DNA of 64,000 nucleotides from an uncultured Pelagibacteraceae bacterium (GTDB lineage: Bacteria; Pseudomonadota; Alphaproteobacteria; Pelagibacterales; Pelagibacteraceae): NCBI GenBank assembly GCA_902613915.1, contig CACMJB010000004.1, positions 55,741-119,740 of the forward strand, in the 5' to 3' direction. Below the pieces are notes generated by a model. The model had not been told where the DNA came from and did no database searches. It saw only the letters and a list, made by a program, of their open reading frames with translations. The position numbers and the translations under genes are program-made. Shown one piece after another: positions 8,522-18,813 of this stretch; the first letter of the stretch is position 1; each line of letters begins with the position of its first letter.

Positions 8522-10309
8522 TTATTCCCTATTTAACTGACTTTTAAGCTTGATTAATTCAGAATAAGAATTCTCATCCATATTATTAATTAATTTTTGT
8601 TCTAAAGATTCAATTCTTTTCAAATTTCCTTGTTCTTTATGATCTCCAATTAGATCCTTAAATAATTCCAAAACACCTTCTTCATTTTTATTTTTAGAAA
8701 TAATTTGAATATTTGAGTTTTCGTCAATTTCTTTAATTATTTTAGCGTAATCTGTTTTTATATTGGAATGTATTATTTCTTTTTTGTTTCCATTAGCAAG
8801 TGAGTTAATAATAAGATTTTTTAAACTTTCATTTTTTTCAGAAAGAAATTCCAAATTAGATAATTCTTCTATAATTTTAGTAGCAATTTGCAAATAGTTC
8901 ATAATTAAATATAAAATAGAAAACTCAATAATTTGAATTTTTGATAGATTTTTCCTTTTGTTGTGCAAAATCTTAGTTTCTTTAGATATTTGGTAATTTT
9001 TTTTAGTTTTAAATGATAAATACTTATAGTTTTTATTTGAGCTTTGAATAGGCGTTAATTTTTTTATTTTTTCCAAAAAATCCTCTAAAACATGTTTTTT
9101 CAAAACTTCATCTTTAATATTAATTGCTAGCTTTTTGATCTCTTTTTCAAATTTTGAAATTTCATAAGGACTGCTCTGGTCTATTTTGCTTAGATGATAA
9201 TTCCAGATAAAAGATTGAATTATTTCTTTTTCTTTTAACAAATTAATCAATCCATTCTTGCCTTTCTGCTTAATATAATTATCTGGATCTGTTCCATCAG
9301 GCATAATAGAAAAATAAATTTTATTTTTTTCATTAATAAGTGGAAATAATTTCTCTGCAATTCTCAAAGCCGCTTTTTGTCCACTTTCGTCACCATCTAA
9401 GCAAATAATTGGATTGGAAAAAAATTTCCATATCAAACTGATTTGTCTTTCTGTCAAAGCAGTGCCTGAATTAGCAACCACATTTTTTAATCCAGAAGAG
9501 TAAACGCTTACAACATCCATATATCCCTCTACAATTAAAACTTCATCAGTTGTTGCTCTTAAATCTTTTGCTTTATCTAAATTGAAAATCATATTTCCTT
9601 TTTTATAAAATTCTGTTTCTGGTGAATTTATATATTTAGCTAATTTACTTTCACGAATAATTCGCCCACCAAAAGCAATTGTATCGCCTGTTATATTGTT
9701 CACTGGAAATGTAACTCTTGAATTAAATCTATCTATAAATTTTCCAGTCTTATCATTTTTATAGTATAGACCAGTTAAATTAATTTCTTCCTCAGAATAT
9801 TTTTTTGTAAGCTCTTCGTAAAAATTATTTATCCAAGGAACATATCCTAATTGAAACTCTTCAATAGTATTTTTTTTTAAACCTCTTTTTAAAATATACT
9901 CTAATGCTTCTTTATTGTCTGAATTAAATAATTGCTGATGAAAATAATTCGAATAATCTTTAAAAATATTTTTATAAATTTGAAATCTTTGATCTTTCTT
10001 TTTATCAAAATTAGAAAATCTATAAGGCTGCATTCCTGCTTCAGCTGCTAAAGACCTAACAGCTTCTCCAAAACCAATAGATTTTGTTTTCATTAAAAAA
10101 TCAAAAATATTGCCGTGCTCACCGCTACTAAAACAATGATAAAACTCTTTTTCATCATTAACTGTAAAAGACGGGCTTTTTTCATTCTTAAAAGGTGATA
10201 ATCCAATATATTCTTTTCCCCTTTTTTTTAATTGAACTGTTCTTCCAACAACTTGAGATACTTTTAATCTCAATTTAATTTCATCAAGATATTCTTTTGG
10301 ATATTTCAT
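8522..10309 (-). CDS. dnaG: DNA primase DnaG
   Basis: Synthesises RNA primers at the replication fork. The N-terminal zinc-finger-type domain, the catalytic core with TOPRIM motifs (VEGYMDVVS near 258 and CLDGDESGQKAALR near 305) and a C-terminal DnaB-interaction region are in order; 595 residues is typical. The zinc-ligand positions of E. coli DnaG (C40, H43, C61, C64) appear here as S38, K41, C59 and S62, so only one ligand remains and zinc binding is probably lost while the fold is kept. It follows yqeY without a gap. Confidence 0.96.
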   Translation of the reverse strand: MKYPKEYLDEIKLRLKVSQVVGRTVQLKKRGKEYIGLSPFKNEKSPSFTVNDEKEFYHCFSSGEHGNIFDFLMKTKSIGFGEAVRSLAAEAGMQPYRFSNFDKKKDQRFQIYKNIFKDYSNYFHQQLFNSDNKEALEYILKRGLKKNTIEEFQLGYVPWINNFYEELTKKYSEEEINLTGLYYKNDKTGKFIDRFNSRVTFPVNNITGDTIAFGGRIIRESKLAKYINSPETEFYKKGNMIFNLDKAKDLRATTDEVLIVEGYMDVVSVYSSGLKNVVANSGTALTERQISLIWKFFSNPIICLDGDESGQKAALRIAEKLFPLINEKNKIYFSIMPDGTDPDNYIKQKGKNGLINLLKEKEIIQSFIWNYHLSKIDQSSPYEISKFEKEIKKLAINIKDEVLKKHVLEDFLEKIKKLTPIQSSNKNYKYLSFKTKKNYQISKETKILHNKRKNLSKIQIIEFSILYLIMNYLQIATKIIEELSNLEFLSEKNESLKNLIINSLANGNKKEIIHSNIKTDYAKIIKEIDENSNIQIISKNKNEEGVLELFKDLIGDHKEQGNLKRIESLEQKLINNMDENSYSELIKLKSQLNRE

Positions 10310-10765
10310 TTATTTTAAAAGATCTTTTATAATTGAACTTACTTTTGAGAAATCTAGAGTATCTGCATTTTTAGATTTTAAAATTCCCATTATTTTTCCC
10401 ATATCCTTCATTGAAGATGCACCGGACGATTTTATAGCTTCTTCACATATTTTTTTTGTTTCTTCATCACTAAGCTGTTTAGGTAAAAAAACACTTATTA
10501 CCTCAATTTCTTTTGTTTCGTTTTCTAAAAGTTCATTTCGTCCAGCTTTTTTGTATACCTCACACGATTCGTTTCTCTGTTTGATCATCTTTTTTAAAAT
10601 AGAAGTTACATCGCTATCTGACATTTCTTTTTGGCCTTTAGTTCGACTTGCTATTTCGGCATCTTTTATAGCTGATACTACTAATCTTAGAGTTGGATAG
10701 GTGTTCTTATCCTTTGCCTTAAGAGCCGAGCTAAGTTTTTCTTCAATTTGCTTTTTTAATGACAT
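10310..10765 (-). CDS. yqeY: GatB/YqeY domain protein
   Basis: Small all-helical protein related to the tail domain of the GatB amidotransferase subunit; its cellular role is not well established. The 151 residues match the family: LKKQIEEKLSSALKAKDKN at the start, TLRLVVSAIKDAEI, then KKMIKQRNESCEVYKKAGR and a C-terminal MGKIMGILK segment. Its stop abuts the dnaG start, and yqeY-dnaG-rpoD is a recurrent bacterial arrangement. It is divergent from carA. Confidence 0.88.
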   Translation of the reverse strand: MSLKKQIEEKLSSALKAKDKNTYPTLRLVVSAIKDAEIASRTKGQKEMSDSDVTSILKKMIKQRNESCEVYKKAGRNELLENETKEIEVISVFLPKQLSDEETKKICEEAIKSSGASSMKDMGKIMGILKSKNADTLDFSKVSSIIKDLLK

Positions 10766-10816
10766 GTTAAATAAATATTTTAATCACAATTCTTATCTAA
10801 AATAAAAAGAACTTTC

Positions 10817-10845
10817 TTGACGATTTTATTACTATTTCATATGTT
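10817..10845 (+). promoter_or_regulatory. Sigma-70 promoter of carAB
   Basis: TTGACG (10817-10822) and TATGTT (10840-10845) are separated by exactly 17 bp, in the divergent yqeY/carA gap. The predicted start near 10852 gives a leader of about 36 nt before the carA TTG codon. Confidence 0.6.
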
Positions 10846-10887
10846 CCGCAAAATCATGTTTATAAGTTTTTTACTTTAACTTATGAG

Positions 10888-12096
10888 TTGTATTTGAAAC
10901 CCTCTATTCAAAATATAAACTCAATTAAAAATCTCAAAAAGATCGATTCCACAGCTATTTTAGTTCTTCAAAACGGCAAATTTTTTAGAGGGATGGGTTT
11001 AGGTCATCAAGGCACTGCAACAGGTGAAGTATGTTTCAATACTTCTATAACTGGCTATCAAGAAATAATTTCAGACCCCTCTTACGCTAAGCAAATAATA
11101 AATTTTACTTTTCCTCACGTTGGGAATGTAGGAACTAATAAAGAAGATCATGAGTCTGATAAAATATGGACAAAAGGAGTTATTATTAATTCTGAAATTA
11201 CTAGTCCTTCAAATTATAGGTCTCTTAAGCATTTAGATGAATGGCTTAAAAAAAATAAGATTGTAGGAATTACTGGAATTGACACTAGAAATCTTACTAA
11301 CATTATAAGAGATAAAGGTGCGCCTAAAGGGACAATATCTTTTTCAAAAAAAAATAAAATTAATATCAATAAACTACTAAGACAAACTCAAAAATGGAGT
11401 GGATTAAAAAATTTAGATTTAGCAAAAATAGTATCCACCAAGAAAAAATATAGTTGGAAAGATTTGAAGACTTGGAAAAAAAGTATAGGTTTTGAAAAAA
11501 ATATAAAAAAAAAATTTCATGTCATAGCAATAGATTATGGGGTTAAAAAAAATATACTGAGATATTTTTCAGACTTTAATTGCAAAGTTACTGTTGTTCC
11601 ATGCAAAACAACCGCAGAGGATATATTAAAATTAAAACCACATGGCATCTTTTTGTCTAATGGGCCTGGTGATCCAGCAGCTACTGGAAAATATGCAATT
11701 CCAATTATTCAAAAGTTGATAAAAAAAAATTTACCTATTTTTGGTATTTGTCTTGGACATCAAATTCTTGCCTTAGCTTTAGGTGCAAAAACAAAAAAAA
11801 TGAGCTTAGGTCATAGAGGAGCTAATCATCCTGTTAAAAATTTGTTAAAAGGTAATGTTGAAATCACAAGTCAAAATCATGGGTTCGAAGTTATAAAGAG
11901 TAGTTTAGCTAAAAATGTTCAAATTACTCATCAATCACTTTTTGATAATAGTATTGAAGGAATAAGATTAAAAAATAAGCCGGTTTACTCAGTTCAATAT
12001 CATCCAGAGTCAAATCCGGGTCCACAAGATAGTGTTTATCTTTTTGTACAGTTTATAGAAAGCATGAAAAAATATGCCAAAAAGAATAGATATTAA
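10888..12096 (+). CDS. carA: Carbamoyl-phosphate synthase small subunit CarA
   Basis: Glutamine amidotransferase subunit that supplies ammonia to CarB for carbamoyl phosphate (pyrimidine and arginine synthesis). An N-terminal CPSase domain is followed by a class I GATase domain with the nucleophile in GICLGHQ and the catalytic QYHPES histidine and glutamate near the end. The chosen start is TTG at 10888; no ATG is in frame between the promoter and the conserved ILVLQNG segment. This gives about 20 residues ahead of the conserved domain, and a later start cannot be excluded. The 3' end overlaps carB by 23 bp. Confidence 0.96.
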   Translation: MYLKPSIQNINSIKNLKKIDSTAILVLQNGKFFRGMGLGHQGTATGEVCFNTSITGYQEIISDPSYAKQIINFTFPHVGNVGTNKEDHESDKIWTKGVIINSEITSPSNYRSLKHLDEWLKKNKIVGITGIDTRNLTNIIRDKGAPKGTISFSKKNKININKLLRQTQKWSGLKNLDLAKIVSTKKKYSWKDLKTWKKSIGFEKNIKKKFHVIAIDYGVKKNILRYFSDFNCKVTVVPCKTTAEDILKLKPHGIFLSNGPGDPAATGKYAIPIIQKLIKKNLPIFGICLGHQILALALGAKTKKMSLGHRGANHPVKNLLKGNVEITSQNHGFEVIKSSLAKNVQITHQSLFDNSIEGIRLKNKPVYSVQYHPESNPGPQDSVYLFVQFIESMKKYAKKNRY

Positions 12097-15000
12097 AAAA
12101 ATACTAGTTATAGGTGCTGGGCCAATAATCATCGGTCAAGCATGTGAGTTTGATTATTCAGGAACTCAAGCGTGTAAAGCATTAAGAGATGAAGGTTATA
12201 AAGTTATTTTAATTAACTCTAATCCAGCAACAATAATGACAGATCCTAATGTTGCAGATAAAACTTATATAGAACCTATCACTCTAGAGGTTTTAGAGAA
12301 AATTTTAATAAAAGAAAAACCAGATGCAATTTTACCAACTATGGGAGGTCAGACAGCTCTTAACCTTGCGATGGAAGCTGAGAAAAAAGGCGTGCTTAAA
12401 AAATATAAAATTGAACTTATAGGTGCTAATTCAAAAGCCATAGCTAATGCAGAGGATAGAAAAAAATTTAGAAAAAATATGATTGAGATTGGTTTAGATT
12501 TACCAAAATCACAAATAGTTAACAATCTTAATCAAGCATCTAAAGCGCTAAAACAAATTGGACTGCCTGCAATCATTAGACCCGCTTTCACACTTGGTGG
12601 TCTTGGTGGAGGTATTGCTAAAAGTAAAAAAGAATATCAAAAAATTATTAGAAGTGGACTACAAGAATCTCCGGTATCTCAAGTTTTAGTTGAAGAGTGT
12701 TTAGAGGGCTGGAAAGAATTTGAGATGGAGGTGGTAAGAGATAAAAAAGATAATTGTATAATTGTGTGTTCAATTGAAAATGTTGATCCAATGGGTATAC
12801 ACACTGGGGACTCTGTTACTATTGCTCCAGCTTTAACTCTCACAGACAAAGAATATCAAGTAATGAGAAATGCATCGATTGCTTGTCTAAGAAAGATTGG
12901 CGTCGAAACTGGTGGTTCAAATGTCCAATTCGCTATTAATCCAAAAAACGGAAGAATGGTTGTGATTGAAATGAATCCAAGAGTTTCGAGATCTTCAGCT
13001 TTAGCATCTAAAGCTACTGGTTTTCCTATTGCAAAAGTAGCAGCCAAATTAGCTGTTGGTTACACTTTAGATGAACTTAAAAATGAAATTACTAAAACTA
13101 CTCCTGCTTCCTTTGAACCAACTATAGATTATGTTGTAACCAAAATTCCAAGATTTACTTTTGAAAAATTTTCATCTTCTAAGGCAGAGCTAGGCACATC
13201 GATGAAATCTGTAGGTGAAGCAATGTCAATTGGAAGAAATTTTAAAGAGTCCCTTCAAAAGGCTTTGATTTCACTAGAAACGGGTTTTTCAGGATTAGAT
13301 CAAATATTTAATCTAAGTAAAAAACAAATAGAAAAAAAACTTAAAGAAAATATACCTAATAAGATATTGTTAGTGGGAGAAGCTTTTAGAAAAAAAATAA
13401 ATTTAAATAAAATTCATCATCTTTCAAAAATTGACCCTTGGTTCTTAAGTCAAATTAAAGAGATTATTGATGTTGAGAATGAGATCAAAAAAAAAGGATT
13501 ACCAGGACATTTTAATGGATTTAACTTTATAAAATCAATTGGTTTTTCTGATAAAAAGCTTTCAGAGCTCGCAAATGTAAAAGAAAATATTGTAAGAGGC
13601 AAAAGACAAGCTCTCAAAATTTTTCCAGTTTACAAAAAAGTTGACACCTGTGCTGCTGAATTTAAATCATTTACGCCTTACATGTACTCTACTTATCAAA
13701 GAAATTTTTCAATAAATAGTGACTGTGAAGCAGAACCTTCAAATAGACGAAAAATTATTATATTAGGCGGTGGACCTAATAGAATTGGTCAAGGAATTGA
13801 GTTTGATTACTGCTGCTGCCAAGCGAGCTTTGCTTTAAAGGAAGCTGGTTTTGAAACAATTATGGTTAATTGTAATCCCGAAACTGTTTCAACTGATTAT
13901 GACACCAGCGACAGGTTATATTTTGAGCCATTAAAAGAAGAATATGTCTTCAATATTATTAAAAAAGAAAAATCTAAAGGAAACCTTTTAGGAGTTATAG
14001 CTCAATTCGGAGGTCAAACCCCGATCAAATTAGCTAAATTTTTACATGAAAATAAGCTACCAATTTTAGGTACACAATACTCTTCAATAGATTTAGCGGA
14101 AGATAGGGATAGATTTAGAAATCTTCTTAAAAAATTAAAATTAAAACAAGCTGAAAGTGGAATAGCAAAAACTTTTTCTCAAGCAATTAAGATAGCTGAA
14201 AAAATTGGACTTCCGTTAATGGTGAGACCTTCTTATGTTTTAGGAGGAAGAGCGATGGAAATTGTACACGAAAAAAGTCAACTCAAAAATTTTGTACAAG
14301 AAGCTTTTAAAGCTGCAGAAAAAAATCCAATACTGATCGACAAGTTTATTGATAATGCAATGGAAATAGATGTTGACGCACTTTCAGACGGTAAAGAAGT
14401 TTTTGTAGCAGGAATTATGCAGCATATTGAAGAAGCTGGTATTCATTCAGGGGACTCGGCTTGTAGTTTGCCCCCTGTTTCAATCAAGCCTTTTTTAATT
14501 AAAGAGATAGAAAATCAAACAAAAAAGTTAGCATTAGCTTTAAGAGTAAAAGGTTTTATGAATATTCAATTTGCAATTAAAAATGATGAAATTTTTGTTA
14601 TTGAAGTTAATCCAAGAGCTAGTAGAACAGTACCATTTGTATCTAAAGCAAAAAGTATTCCTCTTGCTAAAATTGCATCAAGAGTGATGGCTGGAGAAAA
14701 ACTAAGTAAATTTAATTTAAAAAGTAAGACTAAAAAAATGTTTGCTGTAAAAGAAGCGGTCTTCCCATTTAATAAATTTCCTAATAGTGACTTATTACTA
14801 GGACCAGAAATGAAATCAACTGGAGAAGTAATGGGATTTGATGAAGATTTTGGTATGGCGTTTGCTAAAAGTCAAATCGCTGCATCAAACTCTTTACCTA
14901 TAAAAGGTCTAGCGTTTATCTCATTAAAAAATAGTCATAAAGATGAAGGTGTAAAACTAGCTAAACAGTTGGTGAAACTTAACTTTCAACTTTGTGGAAC

Positions 15001-15304
15001 AGGTGGAACTGCAAAGTATATAAATAGCCATGGAATAAAGTGCAAAAAAATTAATAAAGTTAATCAAGGTTCTCCTCATATTGTAGATGTTCTGAATGCG
15101 AAAAAGATTGCATTGGTTATTAATACCGGCGGTGGAAATAGTGAAAAACAATTAAGTGATGCGAAAGCTTTAAGAAGAGCAACATTAGTTAATAAAGTTC
15201 CATATTGTACAAATATGTCTACAGCCAAAGTTTGTATTGAAGGGATAAAATCTCTTAAAAATAAAAAACTAACTGTAGCGTCTCTGCAGGAAATTAAAAG
15301 CTAG
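12074..15304 (+). CDS. carB: Carbamoyl-phosphate synthase large subunit CarB
   Basis: Catalyses two ATP-dependent phosphorylations that build carbamoyl phosphate from bicarbonate and ammonia. The 1076 residues contain two homologous ATP-grasp halves: the first opens with [22 protein letters not shown], and the second, near residue 555, with [21 protein letters not shown]-terminal MGS-like allosteric domain includes the GTGGTAKY segment. Full length. Its TAG stop lies in a CTAG palindrome that also supplies the stop of the convergent oxygenase gene. Confidence 0.98.
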   Translation: MPKRIDIKKILVIGAGPIIIGQACEFDYSGTQACKALRDEGYKVILINSNPATIMTDPNVADKTYIEPITLEVLEKILIKEKPDAILPTMGGQTALNLAMEAEKKGVLKKYKIELIGANSKAIANAEDRKKFRKNMIEIGLDLPKSQIVNNLNQASKALKQIGLPAIIRPAFTLGGLGGGIAKSKKEYQKIIRSGLQESPVSQVLVEECLEGWKEFEMEVVRDKKDNCIIVCSIENVDPMGIHTGDSVTIAPALTLTDKEYQVMRNASIACLRKIGVETGGSNVQFAINPKNGRMVVIEMNPRVSRSSALASKATGFPIAKVAAKLAVGYTLDELKNEITKTTPASFEPTIDYVVTKIPRFTFEKFSSSKAELGTSMKSVGEAMSIGRNFKESLQKALISLETGFSGLDQIFNLSKKQIEKKLKENIPNKILLVGEAFRKKINLNKIHHLSKIDPWFLSQIKEIIDVENEIKKKGLPGHFNGFNFIKSIGFSDKKLSELANVKENIVRGKRQALKIFPVYKKVDTCAAEFKSFTPYMYSTYQRNFSINSDCEAEPSNRRKIIILGGGPNRIGQGIEFDYCCCQASFALKEAGFETIMVNCNPETVSTDYDTSDRLYFEPLKEEYVFNIIKKEKSKGNLLGVIAQFGGQTPIKLAKFLHENKLPILGTQYSSIDLAEDRDRFRNLLKKLKLKQAESGIAKTFSQAIKIAEKIGLPLMVRPSYVLGGRAMEIVHEKSQLKNFVQEAFKAAEKNPILIDKFIDNAMEIDVDALSDGKEVFVAGIMQHIEEAGIHSGDSACSLPPVSIKPFLIKEIENQTKKLALALRVKGFMNIQFAIKNDEIFVIEVNPRASRTVPFVSKAKSIPLAKIASRVMAGEKLSKFNLKSKTKKMFAVKEAVFPFNKFPNSDLLLGPEMKSTGEVMGFDEDFGMAFAKSQIAASNSLPIKGLAFISLKNSHKDEGVKLAKQLVKLNFQLCGTGGTAKYINSHGIKCKKINKVNQGSPHIVDVLNAKKIALVINTGGGNSEKQLSDAKALRRATLVNKVPYCTNMSTAKVCIEGIKSLKNKKLTVASLQEIKS

Positions 15305-15963
15305 TAAACTTTCCAGTCTGTTGGAAATGTGACGTAATTTACTTGAATACATCTTCGCTCTTTTTTTATCTCCTTTTTTTCCATACCATGCCAAGAGTCT
15401 GGGCCGCTAGTAAAAAAGTATCCATAATTATGTTTATAAGGAACAGTTTTTACAAGTTTTAAATTCTTATCATAAAAGTCTGTACCTAAATTTTCGGACT
15501 CGTCGTGTAAATTTATAAAAATGATAGAAGACATTAATTTTTCTTTAATATCACAGTGGGGTTTAAGCCAAAATCCTTCTCTGTCACAAATTACTTCCAA
15601 TCTTACATAAGAATTACTTAAATCTTTTCCAATAAGTGAACCAATTTTTTTATAAACTTTTTCTGATCTTAACTCTTCAATCAATTTTGTTAAATTTGGA
15701 AATTGATTTGAGTTTTCTTTAGTAACATAACATCTAAGTTTTTTTGCTTTTCCTCCATCTTTAATTCCAGATCTAAAAGCACCATCACCTCCATCAAGAG
15801 CTCTGGTTCCATCATATTTAAGATTTTCATTTCTAGGGTCTGCAATTTCAGCATTACTTATTTCTTTGATTGCTTCTTCAGTAAGAGGCTCATTGATTTC
15901 AAAGTGTTGAAAAGGATCGTTAAAATTTTTTGTTTTTGTTTCTAGAGATTTAAATAATTCCAT
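15301..15963 (-). CDS. 2OG-Fe(II) oxygenase-like protein
   Basis: A 220-residue protein with a double-stranded beta-helix oxygenase pattern: H136-x-D138 (in KPHCD), distal H192 (in DSWHGM) and R203/R204 as the probable 2-oxoglutarate anchor. The substrate is unknown. It overlaps the ELM1-like gene upstream by 14 bp, so the two are probably cotranscribed and may act on the same envelope or sugar-related target (inference). It is convergent with carB, sharing a 4-bp stop palindrome. Confidence 0.72.
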   Translation of the reverse strand: MELFKSLETKTKNFNDPFQHFEINEPLTEEAIKEISNAEIADPRNENLKYDGTRALDGGDGAFRSGIKDGGKAKKLRCYVTKENSNQFPNLTKLIEELRSEKVYKKIGSLIGKDLSNSYVRLEVICDREGFWLKPHCDIKEKLMSSIIFINLHDESENLGTDFYDKNLKLVKTVPYKHNYGYFFTSGPDSWHGMEKKEIKKERRCIQVNYVTFPTDWKVY

Positions 15964-16903
15964 TCTGTTTCATTCTCGATTTAATTAATGGAGCAATTCT
16001 ACTAGCTTCATTTAAATTTTCATAACTCCAATTTTCAACTACGTTATTTAATTCTTTTGTTATACCTAAATTGTTGAGCTGAGAGTAGAATTTTTTGAAC
16101 CTGGCGTTCCTTTTTTTAGGTTTCATCATTGCTATATACACTGGTTTTCCTGTAACAGCAGCTTCTGAAATCATTGATGTAGAGTCGCAGGTAACAATTG
16201 TAAAGTCGGCAATAGCAAGAGAAGAAAGATAAGCTTTTTTATCTACTGTTTTAACTACATGGTGATTAGAACTGAATGCATCATATACTTTTTTTATAAC
16301 TTCTTCTGGAGTCCTATAAGATGGAATAATTACTATTTTAAATTTATCTGGCGTAAATAATGTTTTAACTTTTGTGAAAAGTTTATGTAGCTCTTGGTCT
16401 GAATAGTCATAATACTTATTTGGCCCTCCAATTATAAAGCTTACAATTTGTTTTTTCTTATCGGGATTTATATCTAGATAATTTGAATTTTCTTTAATTT
16501 CTTTTTTTGTAAGATAATGAATTGCCCCTTTTGTATTAATTACGTTATCACCATTTATATTATCGTGCTCTGGGCTTATGATTAAATCAAAGTGTTTAAA
16601 TGAAACTTTTGGATCTTGAATGTGAATAGTAAATATCTCATTACCTAATCTTTTTTTTAAGGCTATCGAGGGAATGACACTTTTTCTTCCACAAGAAATA
16701 ATTACTTTGCTGTCACAAACAAATTTTTCTTTTACTAAATTTTCAGAAATTGGGGAAAACTTTGGAGGTATATAATTCCAGAATGTTTTAAGTTTTATAT
16801 TCTGATGTTTAAAATTTAGATTTAATGCTTTAGCCAATCCTTCAACTTGACTAACCATTCCGTGCATACCTTGTGTCAAAAGAATCGCTTTTAATTCTAA
16901 CAT
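15950..16903 (-). CDS. ELM1/GtrOC1-family protein
   Basis: Matches the family named after plant mitochondrial fission protein ELM1, widespread in alphaproteobacteria. Seen are TQGMHGMVSQVEGLAKAL at the N-terminus, VISCGRKSVIPSIALK, the HIQDP segment near residue 95, FIIGGPNKYYDYS in the middle, and VTCDSTSMISEAAVTGKPVYI toward the C-terminus. The last resembles the donor-site region of GT-B glycosyltransferases. The biochemical role in bacteria is uncertain, with a glycosyltransferase-like envelope function possible. It is divergent from trxB with 26 bp between starts. Confidence 0.8.
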   Translation of the reverse strand: MLELKAILLTQGMHGMVSQVEGLAKALNLNFKHQNIKLKTFWNYIPPKFSPISENLVKEKFVCDSKVIISCGRKSVIPSIALKKRLGNEIFTIHIQDPKVSFKHFDLIISPEHDNINGDNVINTKGAIHYLTKKEIKENSNYLDINPDKKKQIVSFIIGGPNKYYDYSDQELHKLFTKVKTLFTPDKFKIVIIPSYRTPEEVIKKVYDAFSSNHHVVKTVDKKAYLSSLAIADFTIVTCDSTSMISEAAVTGKPVYIAMMKPKKRNARFKKFYSQLNNLGITKELNNVVENWSYENLNEASRIAPLIKSRMKQNGII

Positions 16904-16914
16904 TTGTTACTATA

Positions 16915-16920
16915 TATAAT
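16915..16920 (+). promoter_or_regulatory. Probable -10 element of trxB
   Basis: A perfect TATAAT ends 9 nt before the trxB ATG, in the 26-bp divergent gap; no good -35 is visible. If used, the trxB transcript would have almost no 5' leader. TATAAT is common by chance in this A+T-rich DNA. Confidence 0.4.
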
Positions 16921-16929
16921 CTTATCGTA

Positions 16930-17880
16930 ATGAATAATAAAACACCTAAACATACAAAAGTGTTAATACTTGGATCAGGTCCTGCAGGTTATACAGCTGC
17001 AATTTATGCAGCTAGAGCTATGCTAAAACCTATATTAGTTTATGGATCTCAGCCTGGTGGTCAATTAACTACAACTACAGATGTGGAAAACTATCCAGGT
17101 TATTCAAAGGTGATTCAAGGGCCATGGCTTATGGAAGAAATGAAAGGTCAAGCAGAGGCGGTTGGCACAGAGATGATACAAGATCACATCAATAAAGTAG
17201 ATCTGTCTAAACAACCTTTTGAAGCTGTTGGAGATAGCGGTCAAATTTATACCGCAGATAGTTTGATAATATCTACAGGTGCTCAAGCTAGGTGGTTAAA
17301 TTTAAAATCTGAGCAGGAATTTAGAGGCTTTGGAGTTTCAGCTTGTGCAACATGTGACGGTTTCTTTTTTAAAGATAAAGAAGTTGCTGTAGTTGGCGGT
17401 GGAAATGCTGCAGTGGAAGAGGCGATTTTTTTAACAAAGTTTGCATCAAAAGTTAAATTAATACATAGAAGGAATGAACTTAGAGCAGAAAAGATGCTTC
17501 AAGGAAAATTAAAAGCGAATAAAAAAATTGAAATTATTTGGGATAGTGTTGTTGATGAAGTATTAGGTGACAGTGAACCAAAAGGTGTGACTGCAATTAA
17601 AATCAAAAACGTAAAAGATAATAAAATTTCAGAATTAAAAGTTCATGGTTTATTTATTGCTATAGGACATGATCCAGCAACGTCTTTATTTAAAGATCAG
17701 TTAAAGATGGATAAAGAGGGATATTTAATCACTAAACCAGACTCAACTGAAACAAATGTGCCTGGAGTTTTTGCTGCAGGTGATGTGAAAGATAAAATAT
17801 TTAGACAAGCGGTAACAGCAGCTGGCATGGGTTGTATGTCTGCTTTAGAAGCTGAAAAATATTTAGCAGCTAAAGCTTAA
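16930..17880 (+). CDS. trxB: Thioredoxin reductase TrxB
   Basis: FAD- and NADPH-dependent enzyme that reduces thioredoxin. It contains an N-terminal FAD-binding GSGPAGYTAAIYAAR, the redox-active CATC (in VSACATCDGFF), the NADPH-binding VGGGNAAVEEAIFL and the C-terminal FAD motif GVFAAGDV. The ATG at 16930 is preferred over an upstream in-frame start at 16873, because the conserved domain begins 11 residues in and the extra 19 residues would lie inside the divergent neighbour. It is the last housekeeping gene before the catabolic region. Confidence 0.96.
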   Translation: MNNKTPKHTKVLILGSGPAGYTAAIYAARAMLKPILVYGSQPGGQLTTTTDVENYPGYSKVIQGPWLMEEMKGQAEAVGTEMIQDHINKVDLSKQPFEAVGDSGQIYTADSLIISTGAQARWLNLKSEQEFRGFGVSACATCDGFFFKDKEVAVVGGGNAAVEEAIFLTKFASKVKLIHRRNELRAEKMLQGKLKANKKIEIIWDSVVDEVLGDSEPKGVTAIKIKNVKDNKISELKVHGLFIAIGHDPATSLFKDQLKMDKEGYLITKPDSTETNVPGVFAAGDVKDKIFRQAVTAAGMGCMSALEAEKYLAAKA

Positions 17881-17895
17881 AAGATTATTGGTTAC

Positions 17896-18813
17896 TCAAT
17901 AATTATTTTTTTGAGCAGATTTTAAAACTGAGCTACAAATTCTTTGTGTTTGAATTCCTTCACTTAGCAAAATCGTTTTATCTTTATAAATAAAATCTTT
18001 TAGGCAATTTAAATAGCTATCCTTATGTTTAATATCAAAGTTTTCATACAAAGCATTTTTTCTAAAATATTTATTTGAATCTATTATAAAATTATTTCCA
18101 AACAGTTTGATCCTTTCTTCGTGGCCAAGTCGGCTTGTTCTGCTAAATATAAACTCTACTACACTTCCATTATTAAACTTCATGTTAATAATAGCATCTG
18201 AGAAATCTTTTTTATCTAAAAATTCTTTTCTACTTATAGATTTAGCAATAGTAACTATATTTTTCGGTATTGAGTTTATAAACCAATTTGCAAGGTCAAA
18301 AAAATGAAAACCTTTGTCCATAAATAAACCTCCATTTCGAACTGATTGATTTATATTAGCTTTAAAAGATCTAGATATAATTTGAGCTATTTTTACTTTT
18401 CTATTTTTTAGAAGTTTTTTCATTTTAAGATAAGGATTTGAATATCTTCTATTTAAACCTATACAAATTTTGATTTTGTTTACTCTAATTTTTTTTAATA
18501 ATAAATTTAATTTGTTTGAATCTAAGGAGATTGGTTTTTCACAATAAATCATCTTTTTATGATTTATGAGTTTAGTTAAATAATACTCATGAGTTGTTGT
18601 GGGTGAAGCTATGATAAATAGTTTGATGCTTTTATCTTTTAAGATTCTATTAAAATTACTTGTAGATAAACAATTGTATTTCTTTGAAATTTTCTTTCTT
18701 AGTTTAGGATCAACATCATAAACATAAGATAATTTTGTTTTTTTTATTTTTTTAAGGCTGCTACAATGAATTTGTCCAATTTTTGATAATCCTATCACAC
18801 AGGATTTGATCAT
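17896..18813 (-). CDS. Gfo/Idh/MocA-family oxidoreductase (first of three)
   Basis: NAD(P)-dependent oxidoreductase of the glucose-fructose oxidoreductase/inositol dehydrogenase family. The 305-residue protein starts with a Rossmann fold (CVIGLSKIGQIHC), has the family's CEKPIS motif near residue 93 and the GGLFMDKGFHFFDLANW segment with the catalytic-region D and H. It is shorter than its two neighbours, mainly at the C-terminus. Substrate unknown, probably a cyclic sugar or polyol. It is the last gene of the ten-gene operon and directly abuts the previous gene. Confidence 0.85.
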   Translation of the reverse strand: MIKSCVIGLSKIGQIHCSSLKKIKKTKLSYVYDVDPKLRKKISKKYNCLSTSNFNRILKDKSIKLFIIASPTTTHEYYLTKLINHKKMIYCEKPISLDSNKLNLLLKKIRVNKIKICIGLNRRYSNPYLKMKKLLKNRKVKIAQIISRSFKANINQSVRNGGLFMDKGFHFFDLANWFINSIPKNIVTIAKSISRKEFLDKKDFSDAIINMKFNNGSVVEFIFSRTSRLGHEERIKLFGNNFIIDSNKYFRKNALYENFDIKHKDSYLNCLKDFIYKDKTILLSEGIQTQRICSSVLKSAQKNNY

